From Pseudoduganella plicata (lineage in GTDB: Bacteria; Pseudomonadota; Gammaproteobacteria; Burkholderiales; Burkholderiaceae_D), in contig NZ_CP038026.1 in NCBI RefSeq assembly GCF_004421005.1, forward strand, positions 3,968,001-4,032,000: DNA of 64,000 bases, read 5' to 3'. Below the pieces are notes generated by a model. It saw only the letters and a list, made by a program, of their open reading frames with translations, searched no databases and had not been told where the DNA came from. Below, piece by piece: positions 48,195 to 57,324 of the stretch. The first letter of the stretch is position 1, and each line of letters opens with the position of its first letter. A program made the translations under genes and the position numbers.

Positions 48195-49147
48195 CAGCGT
48201 GTCGTAAAGGACCAGCTCCGCGTGACAGTGGTGCCGTCGACGGTGCCGTTGAAACTGACGTCATACGTCGTGCCGGCCGCGAGCCGCGCCAGCGGTACGA
48301 TGGCGGCACCGGAGGCCGGCGTTTCCGGGTCGGCCGCCTTGCTCAGCAGGCGCGTCGGCAGGTCGGCGCCGCCGCGTGGGCGCACCGTAAATGAGTTGAC
48401 GACGATGCGAGACGTGTTGTCCGCATGGACGCTGATCGGGTATCCGACTTCGTTCTGGTTCGGCACGGGGTCGGGCGACTCGGAGTCGCTCATGAAATTC
48501 ACGGGGACGGCCGTCTGGTTGCTGGCGGGGTAGGTGACGATATTGGCGCGGCCGATGCCGGGGCCATAGCCGTTATTGGCGGCCATGTCGGCCGTGAAGT
48601 AGGTGTAGTTGTTGTTAGCGGTGGCCGCCCCCGTGCCCATCTCGCGGAACAGCGGCTCGAAGATGACGAAGCGGTGGTAGATGGCCGCGATCAGTTCTTC
48701 CGCATGATAGAAGCCGGAGCGGTCGCCCGCGGCCGAAATTACCTCGCCATACGCCCGCGTGCCGACCAGCGTATAGCCCGCAGTGGCCAGGCGGTCCTTC
48801 AGTTCCTGTCCCGTGTACCCGGGATTGCCGACTTTCTGGTCATGCGACACCGTGTTGTTGAGCCGCAGGTACGTCGAGTGACCAAGCGCCGCCTGGTCGA
48901 TCTGCGCGTTGCGCGACAGCGTGGATAGTCCCACCTGGGCACGGCGGTAGTTGAACCATGCATAGCCATCGGTCGCCGTATCGCCGGTGGCCGTCGGTGC
49001 GCCGGGTTGCACCGGCACTGTCGTGGAAGGGGTGCTGGGGACGACGGCGCCGCTCGGGCTCGTGTCGTTGCCGCCGCCACAGGCGGACAGCAGTCCCGCC
49101 ATCAGGAGGGCGGTGAGCCGTATGTTCCAGGGGTCGATTGCACGCAT
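48194..49147 (-). CDS. CAP/SCP-domain lipoprotein
   Basis: A 317-residue lipoprotein with signal and lipobox LLSAC at about residue 23, then a Gly/Thr/Pro linker, a CAP (SCP, PR-1) domain (AWFNYRRAQVGLSTLSRNA, ALGHSTYLRLNNTVSHDQ, YHRFVIFEPLFREMGTG), and a C-terminal Ig-like region (VDGTTVTRSWSFTTR). The CAP cavity histidine is visible in GHSTY. Bacterial CAP proteins act in the envelope; their substrate is usually unknown. Pairing with a cytoplasmic HPt protein in one overlapping operon is odd. Confidence 0.85.
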   Translation of the reverse strand: MRAIDPWNIRLTALLMAGLLSACGGGNDTSPSGAVVPSTPSTTVPVQPGAPTATGDTATDGYAWFNYRRAQVGLSTLSRNAQIDQAALGHSTYLRLNNTVSHDQKVGNPGYTGQELKDRLATAGYTLVGTRAYGEVISAAGDRSGFYHAEELIAAIYHRFVIFEPLFREMGTGAATANNNYTYFTADMAANNGYGPGIGRANIVTYPASNQTAVPVNFMSDSESPDPVPNQNEVGYPISVHADNTSRIVVNSFTVRPRGGADLPTRLLSKAADPETPASGAAIVPLARLAAGTTYDVSFNGTVDGTTVTRSWSFTTR

Positions 49148-49278
49148 ATTGTCAGCTCCGGCGACGCCGGTTCACTCCGGCCATGGGCCGATTTTAAGCC
49201 AAATCGGCATGACCCGGCTGTTCGTTCCGGCCGGTCGCTTGCGCTGCCGGGGCGACGCCGGCGTTACAATAGCCGCAC

Positions 49279-50103
49279 ATGACGATCAGGCATCGTTGCC
49301 GGAAACCCTACCCGACCAGACAATTGACTACCTCCCGCACCCGCCGCATGCAGCGCGCCAAATTCGCCTTACCCAGCTCGGTCACCCTGCTGTCGATCGC
49401 CTGCGGATTCGGCAGCATCGTCATCTCCGTGGACAACGCCCACGTGGGCTTCCCGCAGGATTACCGGCTGGCCGCGGCGCTGCTGGTGCTGGCGGGGATC
49501 TTCGACGCGCTGGACGGCTTCGTCGCCCGCGCCACCGGCACCAGTTCCGAATTCGGCGTGCAGCTCGATTCGATTGCGGACGTGATGAATTTCGGCTGCG
49601 CGCCTGCGATGCTGTTGTACTGCTACGGCTTCGTGCTGATGGGGCCTGCCGATCCGATGCTGCTGCGGGCCGGCGGCATTGCCGCGTTCTTCTTTGTCGC
49701 CTGCGGCGCGCTGCGGCTGGCGCGCTTCAACGTCAACGTCGGCCGGACCGACCCGAAGTATTTTGTCGGCATGCCGATCACCGCGGGCGCAGCGTGCGTC
49801 GCTGCGTTTGTCGTCGCGTGGCCGGAACCGGTGGACACTTCGCTGCACGGCTGGGCGGTCGTCGTGCTGCTGTTCGTCGTCGGCAGCCTGATGGTGTCGA
49901 CGGTGCGCTTCCCCAGCTCGAAGCAGAAGAAAAGCACCGGCCTGCTGGTGCTCCTGGCCGTCAATATCGGCCTGCTGGTGTGGTTGCGGGCCTATTATTT
50001 CGTGCTGTTCTTCGTGGTGTACATCGCCGGCACGCTGGCGCTGAACCTGGCGTGGAAGCGGGGCTTCCGCAAGATTCCGCCGCCGGTCGTGTACGAGGAC
50101 TGA
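49279..50103 (+). CDS. pssA: CDP-diacylglycerol-serine O-phosphatidyltransferase
   Basis: A 274-residue integral membrane enzyme that makes phosphatidylserine, the precursor of phosphatidylethanolamine. The CDP-alcohol phosphotransferase signature is complete: D-x2-DG-x2-AR-x8-G-x3-D-x3-D in FDALDGFVARATGTSSEF and GVQLDSIADV. About eight hydrophobic segments follow, as in the type II (Bacillus-like) PssA. ATG 49279 gives a basic N-terminal stretch; ATG 49348 (MQRAKFALPS) is an alternative start closer to the family norm. Confidence 0.95.
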   Translation: MTIRHRCRKPYPTRQLTTSRTRRMQRAKFALPSSVTLLSIACGFGSIVISVDNAHVGFPQDYRLAAALLVLAGIFDALDGFVARATGTSSEFGVQLDSIADVMNFGCAPAMLLYCYGFVLMGPADPMLLRAGGIAAFFFVACGALRLARFNVNVGRTDPKYFVGMPITAGAACVAAFVVAWPEPVDTSLHGWAVVVLLFVVGSLMVSTVRFPSSKQKKSTGLLVLLAVNIGLLVWLRAYYFVLFFVVYIAGTLALNLAWKRGFRKIPPPVVYED

Positions 50104-50121
50104 GCACAGTCCCCGAAGGTT

Positions 50122-51036
50122 TCATGCGACTTCGTGACCTCGCGCGGCGCGCAGGATTTCAAACCACTGCTGGCGGCTGAGCGTAAAGCGGGTTGCTTCC
50201 ACCGCTTCCGCGATCGCTTCGATGCGCCCGCTGCCGGTGAGCGGGATGGGAGCGCTGGGCAGCTGCATGATCCACGCGAAGACGACGCTGGCGAATGGCC
50301 GGCCCGTTTCAGCGGCAACCTGACGGATCTTTGCACGCAGCGGCGCGCCGGCGGCATCGTCGCCGAACAGGCGGCCGCCTGCCAGTGGCGACCAGATCAT
50401 CGGCGCCACGCCCTTGTCCTGCAGGCCGTCGAACGTTTCGTCGAACATCGGCGCCAGGTGCAGCGGCGAGAATTCCACCTGATTGGTTGCCAGGGGAATG
50501 CGGCGGTGCAGGCATTCGAACTGGTGCCGCGTGAAGTTGGAGACGCCGAAGTGGCGCACCTTGCCAGCCGCGCGCAGCGCTTCGAACGTTTCGGCAATCT
50601 CGTCGAAATCCATCAGCGGATCGGGGCGGTGGATCAGCAGCAGGTCCAGGTGCGTGGTGCGCAACGCCTTGAGCGAGTTGTCCACGGAGGCCCGGATGTG
50701 CTCCGCCGTCGTGTCGTAGTGCTGGATCGTGTGCGCCGGCCGGGCGGTGGACTTCAGCTTGATGCCGCATTTGCTGACGATCTGCATGCGCTCGCGCAGC
50801 GACGGCTGCAGGGCCAGCGCCTCGCCGAACAGCGTCTCCACGCCATAGCCGCCATAGATGTCGGCGTGATCGAAGCTGGACACGCCCAGCTCCAGGCACT
50901 GTTCGATAAACGTCACGCGCTGCTGCGGCGCCATGCGCCACTCACCCATCCGCCACATGCCGGCCACGATGCGCGACAGCGCGAGGCCGTCTTCGGAGGT
51001 GCGTACGACAGGGCAAGGCGGGTGGACGGTGGTCAT
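50122..51036 (-). CDS. ydhF: Aldo/keto reductase, YdhF type
   Basis: A 304-residue NADP-dependent aldo/keto reductase very like E. coli YdhF. Catalytic residues are in FDHADIYGGYG (Asp, Tyr), IVSKCGIKL (Lys) and LLIHRPDPLMDFDE (His). Later NPVEFSPLH-like TNQVEFSPLHLAP and IPLTGSGRIEAI bind cofactor. Substrate unknown; probably small carbonyl compounds. I use the ATG at 51036; the open frame continues upstream without family sequence. It converges on pssA. Confidence 0.93.
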   Translation of the reverse strand: MTTVHPPCPVVRTSEDGLALSRIVAGMWRMGEWRMAPQQRVTFIEQCLELGVSSFDHADIYGGYGVETLFGEALALQPSLRERMQIVSKCGIKLKSTARPAHTIQHYDTTAEHIRASVDNSLKALRTTHLDLLLIHRPDPLMDFDEIAETFEALRAAGKVRHFGVSNFTRHQFECLHRRIPLATNQVEFSPLHLAPMFDETFDGLQDKGVAPMIWSPLAGGRLFGDDAAGAPLRAKIRQVAAETGRPFASVVFAWIMQLPSAPIPLTGSGRIEAIAEAVEATRFTLSRQQWFEILRAARGHEVA

Positions 51037-51097
51037 GGCGGTTGCTTTCCGTTCGATAGGGGAGCGTAAATTATAGTGCGAGGACCTGACCCCGCAT

Positions 51098-51120
51098 AAA
51101 AAAAGCGGCCCGGGGGCCGC
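51098..51120 (-). terminator. Factor-independent terminator after the TonB-dependent receptor
   Basis: GCGGCCC (51105-51111) pairs with GGGCCGC (51114-51120) around a two-base loop, and on the minus strand seven T follow (51098-51104). It lies 77 bases past the receptor stop. Beside it at 51085-51093 is a lone CTGACCCC word from the repeat family seen at 541 and 30733. Confidence 0.88.
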
Positions 51121-51196
51121 CAAAGGTGAGAACGGACGCGCCGCCTTGGATTTCCGCGCGCCTGGGACTGTTCTCGATGAAAAAGGTGACCGTTGT

Positions 51197-53677
51197 TTAG
51201 AAGCGGTACATGACCGAAGCTTCCCAGGTGCGGCCGAACAGCGGACGCGCATTGATCGGGCCCGTGCCACCCGTCGTCAGGCGCGAGTTGCCTTCCGTGA
51301 GACCCAGCTCGTTCGACAGGTTGGTGCCGTTGACGCGCAGCTCGATCTTCTCGCCCAGGCGGAACACGGCGCCCAGGTCCACGGTCTTGTATGACGGCAG
51401 GTACTGTTCGTTGAGCTGGTCGGCCCAGCGGTCGCCGATATATGTGTAGGTGCCGTAAAGTTTCAGCTCGTTGTCGCCCAGCGGGATGCGGTACGACGGC
51501 GTGAAGCGGTACTGCAGCTGCGGCTGGCGCTGGACGTCCTTGCCGGCCGTGCGCGGGTTGTCCTTGTATTCGGAGTCCTGCCAGTTCCCGGTCAGCGTCA
51601 GGGTCAGGTCACGGAGCGGGCGCAGCGCCAGTTCGAATTCCACGCCCTTGCCCTTCGAGCCGCTGGTGGAATACAGCACGGTGCCGTCGGCCAGCAACTG
51701 CTGGAACGAGATGCCGTCGAACTTCGTCTGGAAGTAGTTGATGTAGGCACTGTACAGCTGCGTGGCCGTCTTGAAGCCCACTTCGAACTGCTGGATTTTC
51801 GGCGTCGGCAGGAAGTCGCGGTTGTTCACCTGGGCCTGCGTGCCGGCGTTGCGCAGGTCGTCGAACGCGACGAACGTGTGGCCCGTGTTGGCGCGGGCGA
51901 AGATGCTGGCGTCGCGGGCCAGCTTGTAGTTGCCGCCGATGGTGAACGAGTTGGCGGAGTCGGTACGCGTCAGCGCCGTGTTGGAACCCGTCGGCATCGA
52001 CGTGCCGTTGTTGTAGACCGTCAGCGGATTGTTGTCCGTGTCGCCCGTCGTCAGGTTCGAGACGGTGGCATCGAGCTTCTGGCGTTCGCGGCGGATGCCG
52101 CCATCGATCTTGATACGTTCGTTGATCTTCCATTCGTTGGCGATGAACAGGGCCGTATTGCTGCCGTCGTACGACGCAACGGGCGCATAGTTGACGGGGC
52201 CTTCCTTGCCCCCGTTCGAGACGATCACGCCGTTATTCAGCCGCACGTCGATCAGGCGGGCGTTCGGCACGGCTGTCATCAGGTGGCTGTTACCCAGGTA
52301 CCAGACGTCGTCCGACGAATAATTGGCGAAGTAGCCGCCGATCGTCACCGTATTGTCCTTCATCCATTCGCGGCTGACGCGGATCTCGTCCGTGAACGAC
52401 TGCAGCTGCTTTTCGACGGCCCACAGGCCGGCCTGCACCACCTGCTGGCTGTCCGATACGGGCGAGCCGTCCAGGTAGGTGGCGGTGGCGCGCGTGCCGC
52501 CATGGGTTGCCAGCGCTGTCGCGTTGTAGGCGCCCATCGCCAGCGGGTTATTCCCCGTGAACATGGCGATGGTATTCAGGTCGCCATCGAAGTAATTGAA
52601 CTTGTTCGACACGTTCCAGCCCGAGACGGTCTGCGCGAAGTCGACGCCAAGGACGGTCGCCTTCAGCCCGCGGCCATCGCCCAGGTCGTAGTTCAGCGTG
52701 CGGCCCGGGCCCGCTTCCACGGTAAAGCGGCGCATTTCACCGCTCATCAGGGTGCCCGTCAGCGGATCGAAACCGGGGAATTCGCCGATCGTGCGGCCTT
52801 CGTTCGACGAGATCAATGGCACGCCCGTGTAGAACGCGTTCTTGTCGTCGGTGCGGCGCGCATAGAACGTCACTTCGCCGCCATCGAGCTTGCGCGTCAA
52901 GGTGGCCGTGAGCTGGCCGCCCTTGTCGGCCGGGAAGCCGGCATCGCGCACGCCGTTGGTGTTGCGATAGAAGCCGCCCACCGTGCCATACCAGTCGCCC
53001 GCGATTTTGCCGCCGTAGAAGAGGTCGACGCGACGCAGCTCGCCCGTGCCCGTCGAGAAGCGGATCGAGCCTTCCGGCGTATCCGTCCCTTTTTTGAGGA
53101 TGAAGTTCATCGTGGCGCCAGGCTGGCCGTTCGAGAAAATCGTGCTCGGACCGCCGCGCAGCACCTCGACGCGCTCGATGGTGTCGTCCAGCCGGAAGGC
53201 CGACGAGCCTTCGAAGAACGACAGCGTCGGCACCGGGTAGATCGGATTGCCCATCATCTGCACGGAGACGAACGGGGAATCGGAGCCGGACGGGAAGCCG
53301 CGCACCTCAATGTTCGCGCCGGACTGGCCGCCCGTCGCTTCAGCGTAGACGCCCGGTACCAGCTTCAGGATGTCGGCCGTGCTGCTGGGCGCTGCCTGTT
53401 TCAGCTGTTCTTCGGTGGCTGTCGTGATGGAGAACGCGGAATCGAGCTTGCGCACGCCGCCGGACGTGGCAACGCCCGTCACGACCACCTGCTGGAGTTC
53501 GGTCTGGACGGCGTCGGCGCGGGTGGCGCCTGTCTGGCCGACGCCGCTGGCACCGCTTGTGTCCGCAGGTTGGGCTTGTGCTGCCGGCGCGGCGTCGGTC
53601 TGGGCGTGAGCCTGGCTTGCCAACGTCAGTATGGCCAGCGAGATGGACGAGTGCAGGAACGTACGAGGCATTCTCAT
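51197..53677 (-). CDS. TonB-dependent outer-membrane receptor, probably for a disaccharide
   Basis: An 826-residue outer-membrane transporter. Signal peptide MRMPRTFLHSSISLAILTLA ends near AHAQ; the TonB box is in LQQVVVTG; the plug domain includes ADILKLVPGVY, ANIEVRGFPSGSD, and RVEVLRGGPSTIFSNGQPGA; the barrel ends NARPLFGRTWEASVMYRF with terminal F. The ATG at 53677 was chosen because the signal starts there. It is divergent from a LacI regulator with two operator-like palindromes in between and lies by GH65, phosphomutase and MFS genes, so its cargo is likely an alpha-linked gluco-disaccharide or oligosaccharide (inference). Confidence 0.92.
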   Translation of the reverse strand: MRMPRTFLHSSISLAILTLASQAHAQTDAAPAAQAQPADTSGASGVGQTGATRADAVQTELQQVVVTGVATSGGVRKLDSAFSITTATEEQLKQAAPSSTADILKLVPGVYAEATGGQSGANIEVRGFPSGSDSPFVSVQMMGNPIYPVPTLSFFEGSSAFRLDDTIERVEVLRGGPSTIFSNGQPGATMNFILKKGTDTPEGSIRFSTGTGELRRVDLFYGGKIAGDWYGTVGGFYRNTNGVRDAGFPADKGGQLTATLTRKLDGGEVTFYARRTDDKNAFYTGVPLISSNEGRTIGEFPGFDPLTGTLMSGEMRRFTVEAGPGRTLNYDLGDGRGLKATVLGVDFAQTVSGWNVSNKFNYFDGDLNTIAMFTGNNPLAMGAYNATALATHGGTRATATYLDGSPVSDSQQVVQAGLWAVEKQLQSFTDEIRVSREWMKDNTVTIGGYFANYSSDDVWYLGNSHLMTAVPNARLIDVRLNNGVIVSNGGKEGPVNYAPVASYDGSNTALFIANEWKINERIKIDGGIRRERQKLDATVSNLTTGDTDNNPLTVYNNGTSMPTGSNTALTRTDSANSFTIGGNYKLARDASIFARANTGHTFVAFDDLRNAGTQAQVNNRDFLPTPKIQQFEVGFKTATQLYSAYINYFQTKFDGISFQQLLADGTVLYSTSGSKGKGVEFELALRPLRDLTLTLTGNWQDSEYKDNPRTAGKDVQRQPQLQYRFTPSYRIPLGDNELKLYGTYTYIGDRWADQLNEQYLPSYKTVDLGAVFRLGEKIELRVNGTNLSNELGLTEGNSRLTTGGTGPINARPLFGRTWEASVMYRF

Positions 53678-53794
53678 GGGATGGGCTTTCTTTTGTAGGA
53701 TTGTCGTCTCCGGGACAATTGACAGCCCTGTGAGGCCGCCGTTCCCGCTGCTTTCAAGCGTTGTGAAGCAGATGTGGCTGCCATTGAAACAACA

Positions 53795-53833
53795 AATGAT
53801 ATCGATGTCAATCGAAATGTTATCGATGTCATT
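53795..53833. promoter_or_regulatory. Two LacI-type operators in the receptor-regulator gap
   Basis: Two 18-bp imperfect palindromes centred on ATCGAT: AATGATATCGATGTCAAT (53795-53812) and AATGTTATCGATGTCATT (53816-53833). Their centres are 21 bases apart, two helical turns, so dimers would bind on one face. They lie 117 bases before the receptor start and 70 before the lacI start, suited to control both genes. Confidence 0.8.
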
Positions 53834-53903
53834 TCGCGTGACAGCATTGCCGAATCTGTCATAATGCCTCCAGATTTTTCCACCCACCCGTTCCGAGCAA
53901 CCC

Positions 53904-54899
53904 ATGGCACCACCAAAACCCGTCGACTCCGGCCTCACAATGGAAGATCTGGCCAGAGTGGCGGGCGTGTCGAAGATCACGGTCTCCCGGGCGTTGCGCA
54001 ACAGCCCCCTGGTGACCGAGGCGACGCGGGAAAAGATCCGCAAAATAGCCGAAGAGCAGGGCTATCGGCTCAATGTCAGCGCTCGCAACCTGCGCATGGG
54101 CCGGTCGTATTCCGTGGCGGTTGTGGTGGAAATGACACCGGCGAAGGGCCGGCCGATGTCCGACCCGTACCCGCTCGAGCTGTTGGGCGGCATCACGCAG
54201 GAGCTGACAACGGCCGGCTACAGCGTCGTGCTGACGTCCAAGCAGTTGCTCGACACGGCGCCCGTGCAAGGGGCCGACGGCCTGATTCTGCTGGGCCAGG
54301 GCTCGCACGGCGCGGCCGTGACGACGTTGAAGAAGACCGGCCTGCCCCTTGTCGTCTGGGGTGCGCCGGAGCCGGGTTCGGACACGATCGTCGTCGGCAG
54401 CGACAACCGCAAGGGCGGGGCCAGCGCGGCGCAGCGGTTCCTGGAGCAGGGGCGCACGAAGCTGGTGTTCCTGGGCGACGTCGATCACGCCGAGGTGCAG
54501 GAGCGCTGCGCCGGCTTTATCGACGCGCTGGGCGGGCGCGGCACGGTGCACATCATGCGGCCCAAGGCGTTCACGTTCGAAGCCGGCTTCGACTGCATCA
54601 CCGCGCTGCTGAAAAAGAAGGGACAGCTGTTCGATGGCGTATTCGCCGCCAGCGACCTGCTGGCCATGGGCGCGATCCGAGCGCTGGCCGAAAAGAACCT
54701 GCGCGTGCCGGAGGCGGTCTCCGTCATCGGCTACGACGACACGCCTGGCGCGGCCAGCTTTGTTCCGCCGCTGACCAGCGTGCATCAGTATCTGCGCGAT
54801 GGCGGCGTGCTGTTGGCGCGCAAGATGCTCGATCTGATGAATGGCGAGGCGGTGACTTCCGAGGTGCTGCCGACGATGCTGATGGTGCGGCAGACGTAG
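53904..54899 (+). CDS. LacI family regulator, divergent from the TonB receptor
   Basis: A 331-residue regulator with an N-terminal LacI helix-turn-helix (MEDLARVAGVSKITVSRALR, then the hinge ARNLRMGRSYSVAVVV) and a periplasmic-binding-protein-like sensor domain ending VSVIGYDDTPGAASFVPPLT. It most likely represses the receptor and itself through the paired ATCGAT palindromes next door, and may act on the phosphorylase operon that begins 97 bases after its stop. The inducer is probably the sugar handled by the locus. Confidence 0.93.
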   Translation: MAPPKPVDSGLTMEDLARVAGVSKITVSRALRNSPLVTEATREKIRKIAEEQGYRLNVSARNLRMGRSYSVAVVVEMTPAKGRPMSDPYPLELLGGITQELTTAGYSVVLTSKQLLDTAPVQGADGLILLGQGSHGAAVTTLKKTGLPLVVWGAPEPGSDTIVVGSDNRKGGASAAQRFLEQGRTKLVFLGDVDHAEVQERCAGFIDALGGRGTVHIMRPKAFTFEAGFDCITALLKKKGQLFDGVFAASDLLAMGAIRALAEKNLRVPEAVSVIGYDDTPGAASFVPPLTSVHQYLRDGGVLLARKMLDLMNGEAVTSEVLPTMLMVRQT

Positions 54900-54955
54900 C
54901 GGAAAATTCAGGGTAACCAACATCGGGGGTAAGCAACCCCCACTTCTTTAACCTG

Positions 54956-54977
54956 GTTTCCAAACCGGTTTGGAAAC
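54956..54977. promoter_or_regulatory. Perfect 22-bp palindrome before the GH65 operon
   Basis: GTTTCCAAACC/GGTTTGGAAAC, perfectly symmetric with central CCGG, ending 19 bases before the GH65 start. The CCGG-centred form with AAAC/GTTT arms is typical of LacI-family operators, and is distinct from the ATCGAT sites at 53795. It therefore probably serves the second LacI protein (59286). Confidence 0.85.
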
Positions 54978-54996
54978 GTAATCAACGAGGAAATCC

Positions 54997-57324
54997 GTGT
55001 CCGAAAACTCTTCCCTCAGATGCGCGGCCGATCCGTGGCGCCTGCGTGAAACGGCGCCCGACACCGCGGCGCACTTCCTGAACGAGACGCTGTTCGCGCT
55101 CGGTAACGGCTACATCGGCGTGCGCGGCACGGGCGAGGAGGGCTACAGCGGTCCCGCCGGCACGTCGATGGACGGCACTTACCTGAACGGCTTCTACGAG
55201 TCCGAGCCGATCCAGTACCCGGAGACGGCCTACGCGCTGGCGAAAACCAATCAGTTCATGCTTAACGTGCCGAACGCGAAGGGCATTGCCGTGTACCTGG
55301 AGGACGAGCGCTTCGATCCGCTGCAGGGCACCGTGGAAGCCTACGAGCGCACGCTGGACCTGCGCACGGGCATCCTCGAACGCACGCTGCGCTGGACGTC
55401 GCCGTCGGGCCGCATCGTCGACTACCGCAGCAGGCGCCTGGTCTCGTTCGACAACAAGCACCTGCTGGCGCTGCATGTGCAGGTCACGCCGGTGAATTTC
55501 GCGGGTACGGTGCGCATCGTCGCGACACTGGACGGCGCCGTCAAAAACCTGGAAGCGGGCGACGACCCTCGCGTAGGCTCGGCCATCTCCGGCCCGACCC
55601 TGGCGCTGCTGTCGGCCGAACACGACGAGCGCTTCGCCGCGCTGGTGCAGCGTACCCACAACAGCGGCTTCCACTTGGTCAGCGCCACGTCCACGCACGT
55701 CGGCACTGCGCACGATGCTACGTCTGCGCAGGACGGGCCGCGGCTGGTGCAGACATACACGGTGCCAGCCGCGCCGGGCCAGCCGATCCACGTCACCAAA
55801 TACGCCAGTTACCACTCGTCGCGCGACTATCCGGAAGGCGAACTGCTGGAACGCAGCCGCGCGGTGCTGGCACAGGCGGCAAACAAAGGCTTCGATGCGC
55901 TGGCGCAGCGCCAGGCCGACTACCTGGCCGACTTCTGGGCACAGGCGGACGTGCAGATCGACGGCGACGACGCGCTGCAACAGGGCATCCGCTTCAACGC
56001 CTACCACCTGCTGCAGTCGGTGGGCCGCGACGGCAAGACCAATATCGCTGCCAAGGGCGTGACGGGCGAGGGCTATGAAGGCCATTATTTCTGGGACACG
56101 GAGATCTACATCTTCCCCTACTTCCTGTACAACAAACCGGAAATCGCCCGCAAGCTGCTGGATTACCGCTGGGCGGGGCTGGCGTCGGCGCGGCGCCGCG
56201 CGCGGCAGATGTCGCACGAGCGCGGCGCCCTGTACCCGTGGCGCACCATCGCGGGCGAAGAGTGCTCGGCCTACTTTCCGGCCGGGACGGCGCAGTACCA
56301 CATCAACGCGGACATCGCCTATTCCATCAAGCAGTACTGGGATGTGACGGGCGACATCGACTGGCTGCGCGCCAGCGGTGCGGAAATCGTCATGGAGACG
56401 GCGCGCATCTGGACGGGCATCGGCAGCTGGGATCGCAAGGGCCGTTTCGTCATCAACGAAGTGACGGGGCCGGACGAATACACGGCGCTCGTCAACAACA
56501 ACTACTACACCAATGCGATGGCGCAGCAGCACCTGCGCTTCGCCGCCACGGTGGCCGACAAGCTGGCCACCGAGTACCCGGCCGATCACGCCCGCATCGC
56601 CGCCGCGATGGCGCTGGCGCAGGACGAACCGGCCGAGTGGCGCCGCGCCGCCGATGCGATGTACCTGCCGTACGACGCGGAGCTGGGTATCCACGAGCAG
56701 GATGACAGCTTCCTGTCGAAGAAGCGCTGGGACTTCGACAGCACGCCGCCGGACAAGTATCCGCTGCTGCTCAACTACCACCCGATGGTGATCTACCGCC
56801 ACCAGGTGTGCAAGCAGGCGGACGTCGTGCTGGCGTTGCTGCTGCTGTCCGACCGCTTCACGCTGGAGGATAAGCGGCGCGACTTCGACTACTACGAGGC
56901 CGTGACCACGCACGACTCGTCGCTGTCGTCCTGCATCTACTCGATCATCGCGGCCGAAGTGGGTTACCAGGACAAGGCGTACGACTACTTCATGGAGACG
57001 GCGCGCATGGACCTGGACGACACCCATGGCAATACGCGCTACGGCGTGCACACGGCGGCGATGGCCGGCACGTGGCTGGGCGTGGCGTACGGCTTCGGCG
57101 GCATGCGTGTCGCCGATGGCGACGTGCGCTTCGCGCCGACGTTGCCGGCGCAGTGGCGCAGCTACCGTTTTCATATCCACCTGCACGGCTGCCTGCTGCG
57201 CGTGGCCGTCGATGCACGCGGCACCACGTACACGCTGCTGCGCGGCGATGCGCTGCGCTTCCACCACCGCGACAAACCGGTCGTCATCACGCAGCAGAAC
57301 GCCACACACACGGAGGCACCATGA
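54997..57324 (+). CDS. Glycoside hydrolase family 65 disaccharide phosphorylase
   Basis: A 775-residue GH65 enzyme, which splits an alpha-glucoside (maltose, trehalose, kojibiose or nigerose) with phosphate to give glucose and beta-glucose 1-phosphate. The N-terminal beta-sandwich (ALGNGYIGVRGTGEEGY) precedes the (alpha/alpha)6 barrel with GHYFWDTEIYIFPYF, YPWRTIAGEECS, catalytic Glu488 in NEVTGPDEYTALVNNN and KQADVVLALLLLSD. Full length with no signal, so cytoplasmic. GTG start after GAGG. It overlaps pgmB by four bases; pairing with beta-phosphoglucomutase supports phosphorolysis. I cannot tell which disaccharide from sequence alone. Confidence 0.93.
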   Translation: MSENSSLRCAADPWRLRETAPDTAAHFLNETLFALGNGYIGVRGTGEEGYSGPAGTSMDGTYLNGFYESEPIQYPETAYALAKTNQFMLNVPNAKGIAVYLEDERFDPLQGTVEAYERTLDLRTGILERTLRWTSPSGRIVDYRSRRLVSFDNKHLLALHVQVTPVNFAGTVRIVATLDGAVKNLEAGDDPRVGSAISGPTLALLSAEHDERFAALVQRTHNSGFHLVSATSTHVGTAHDATSAQDGPRLVQTYTVPAAPGQPIHVTKYASYHSSRDYPEGELLERSRAVLAQAANKGFDALAQRQADYLADFWAQADVQIDGDDALQQGIRFNAYHLLQSVGRDGKTNIAAKGVTGEGYEGHYFWDTEIYIFPYFLYNKPEIARKLLDYRWAGLASARRRARQMSHERGALYPWRTIAGEECSAYFPAGTAQYHINADIAYSIKQYWDVTGDIDWLRASGAEIVMETARIWTGIGSWDRKGRFVINEVTGPDEYTALVNNNYYTNAMAQQHLRFAATVADKLATEYPADHARIAAAMALAQDEPAEWRRAADAMYLPYDAELGIHEQDDSFLSKKRWDFDSTPPDKYPLLLNYHPMVIYRHQVCKQADVVLALLLLSDRFTLEDKRRDFDYYEAVTTHDSSLSSCIYSIIAAEVGYQDKAYDYFMETARMDLDDTHGNTRYGVHTAAMAGTWLGVAYGFGGMRVADGDVRFAPTLPAQWRSYRFHIHLHGCLLRVAVDARGTTYTLLRGDALRFHHRDKPVVITQQNATHTEAP

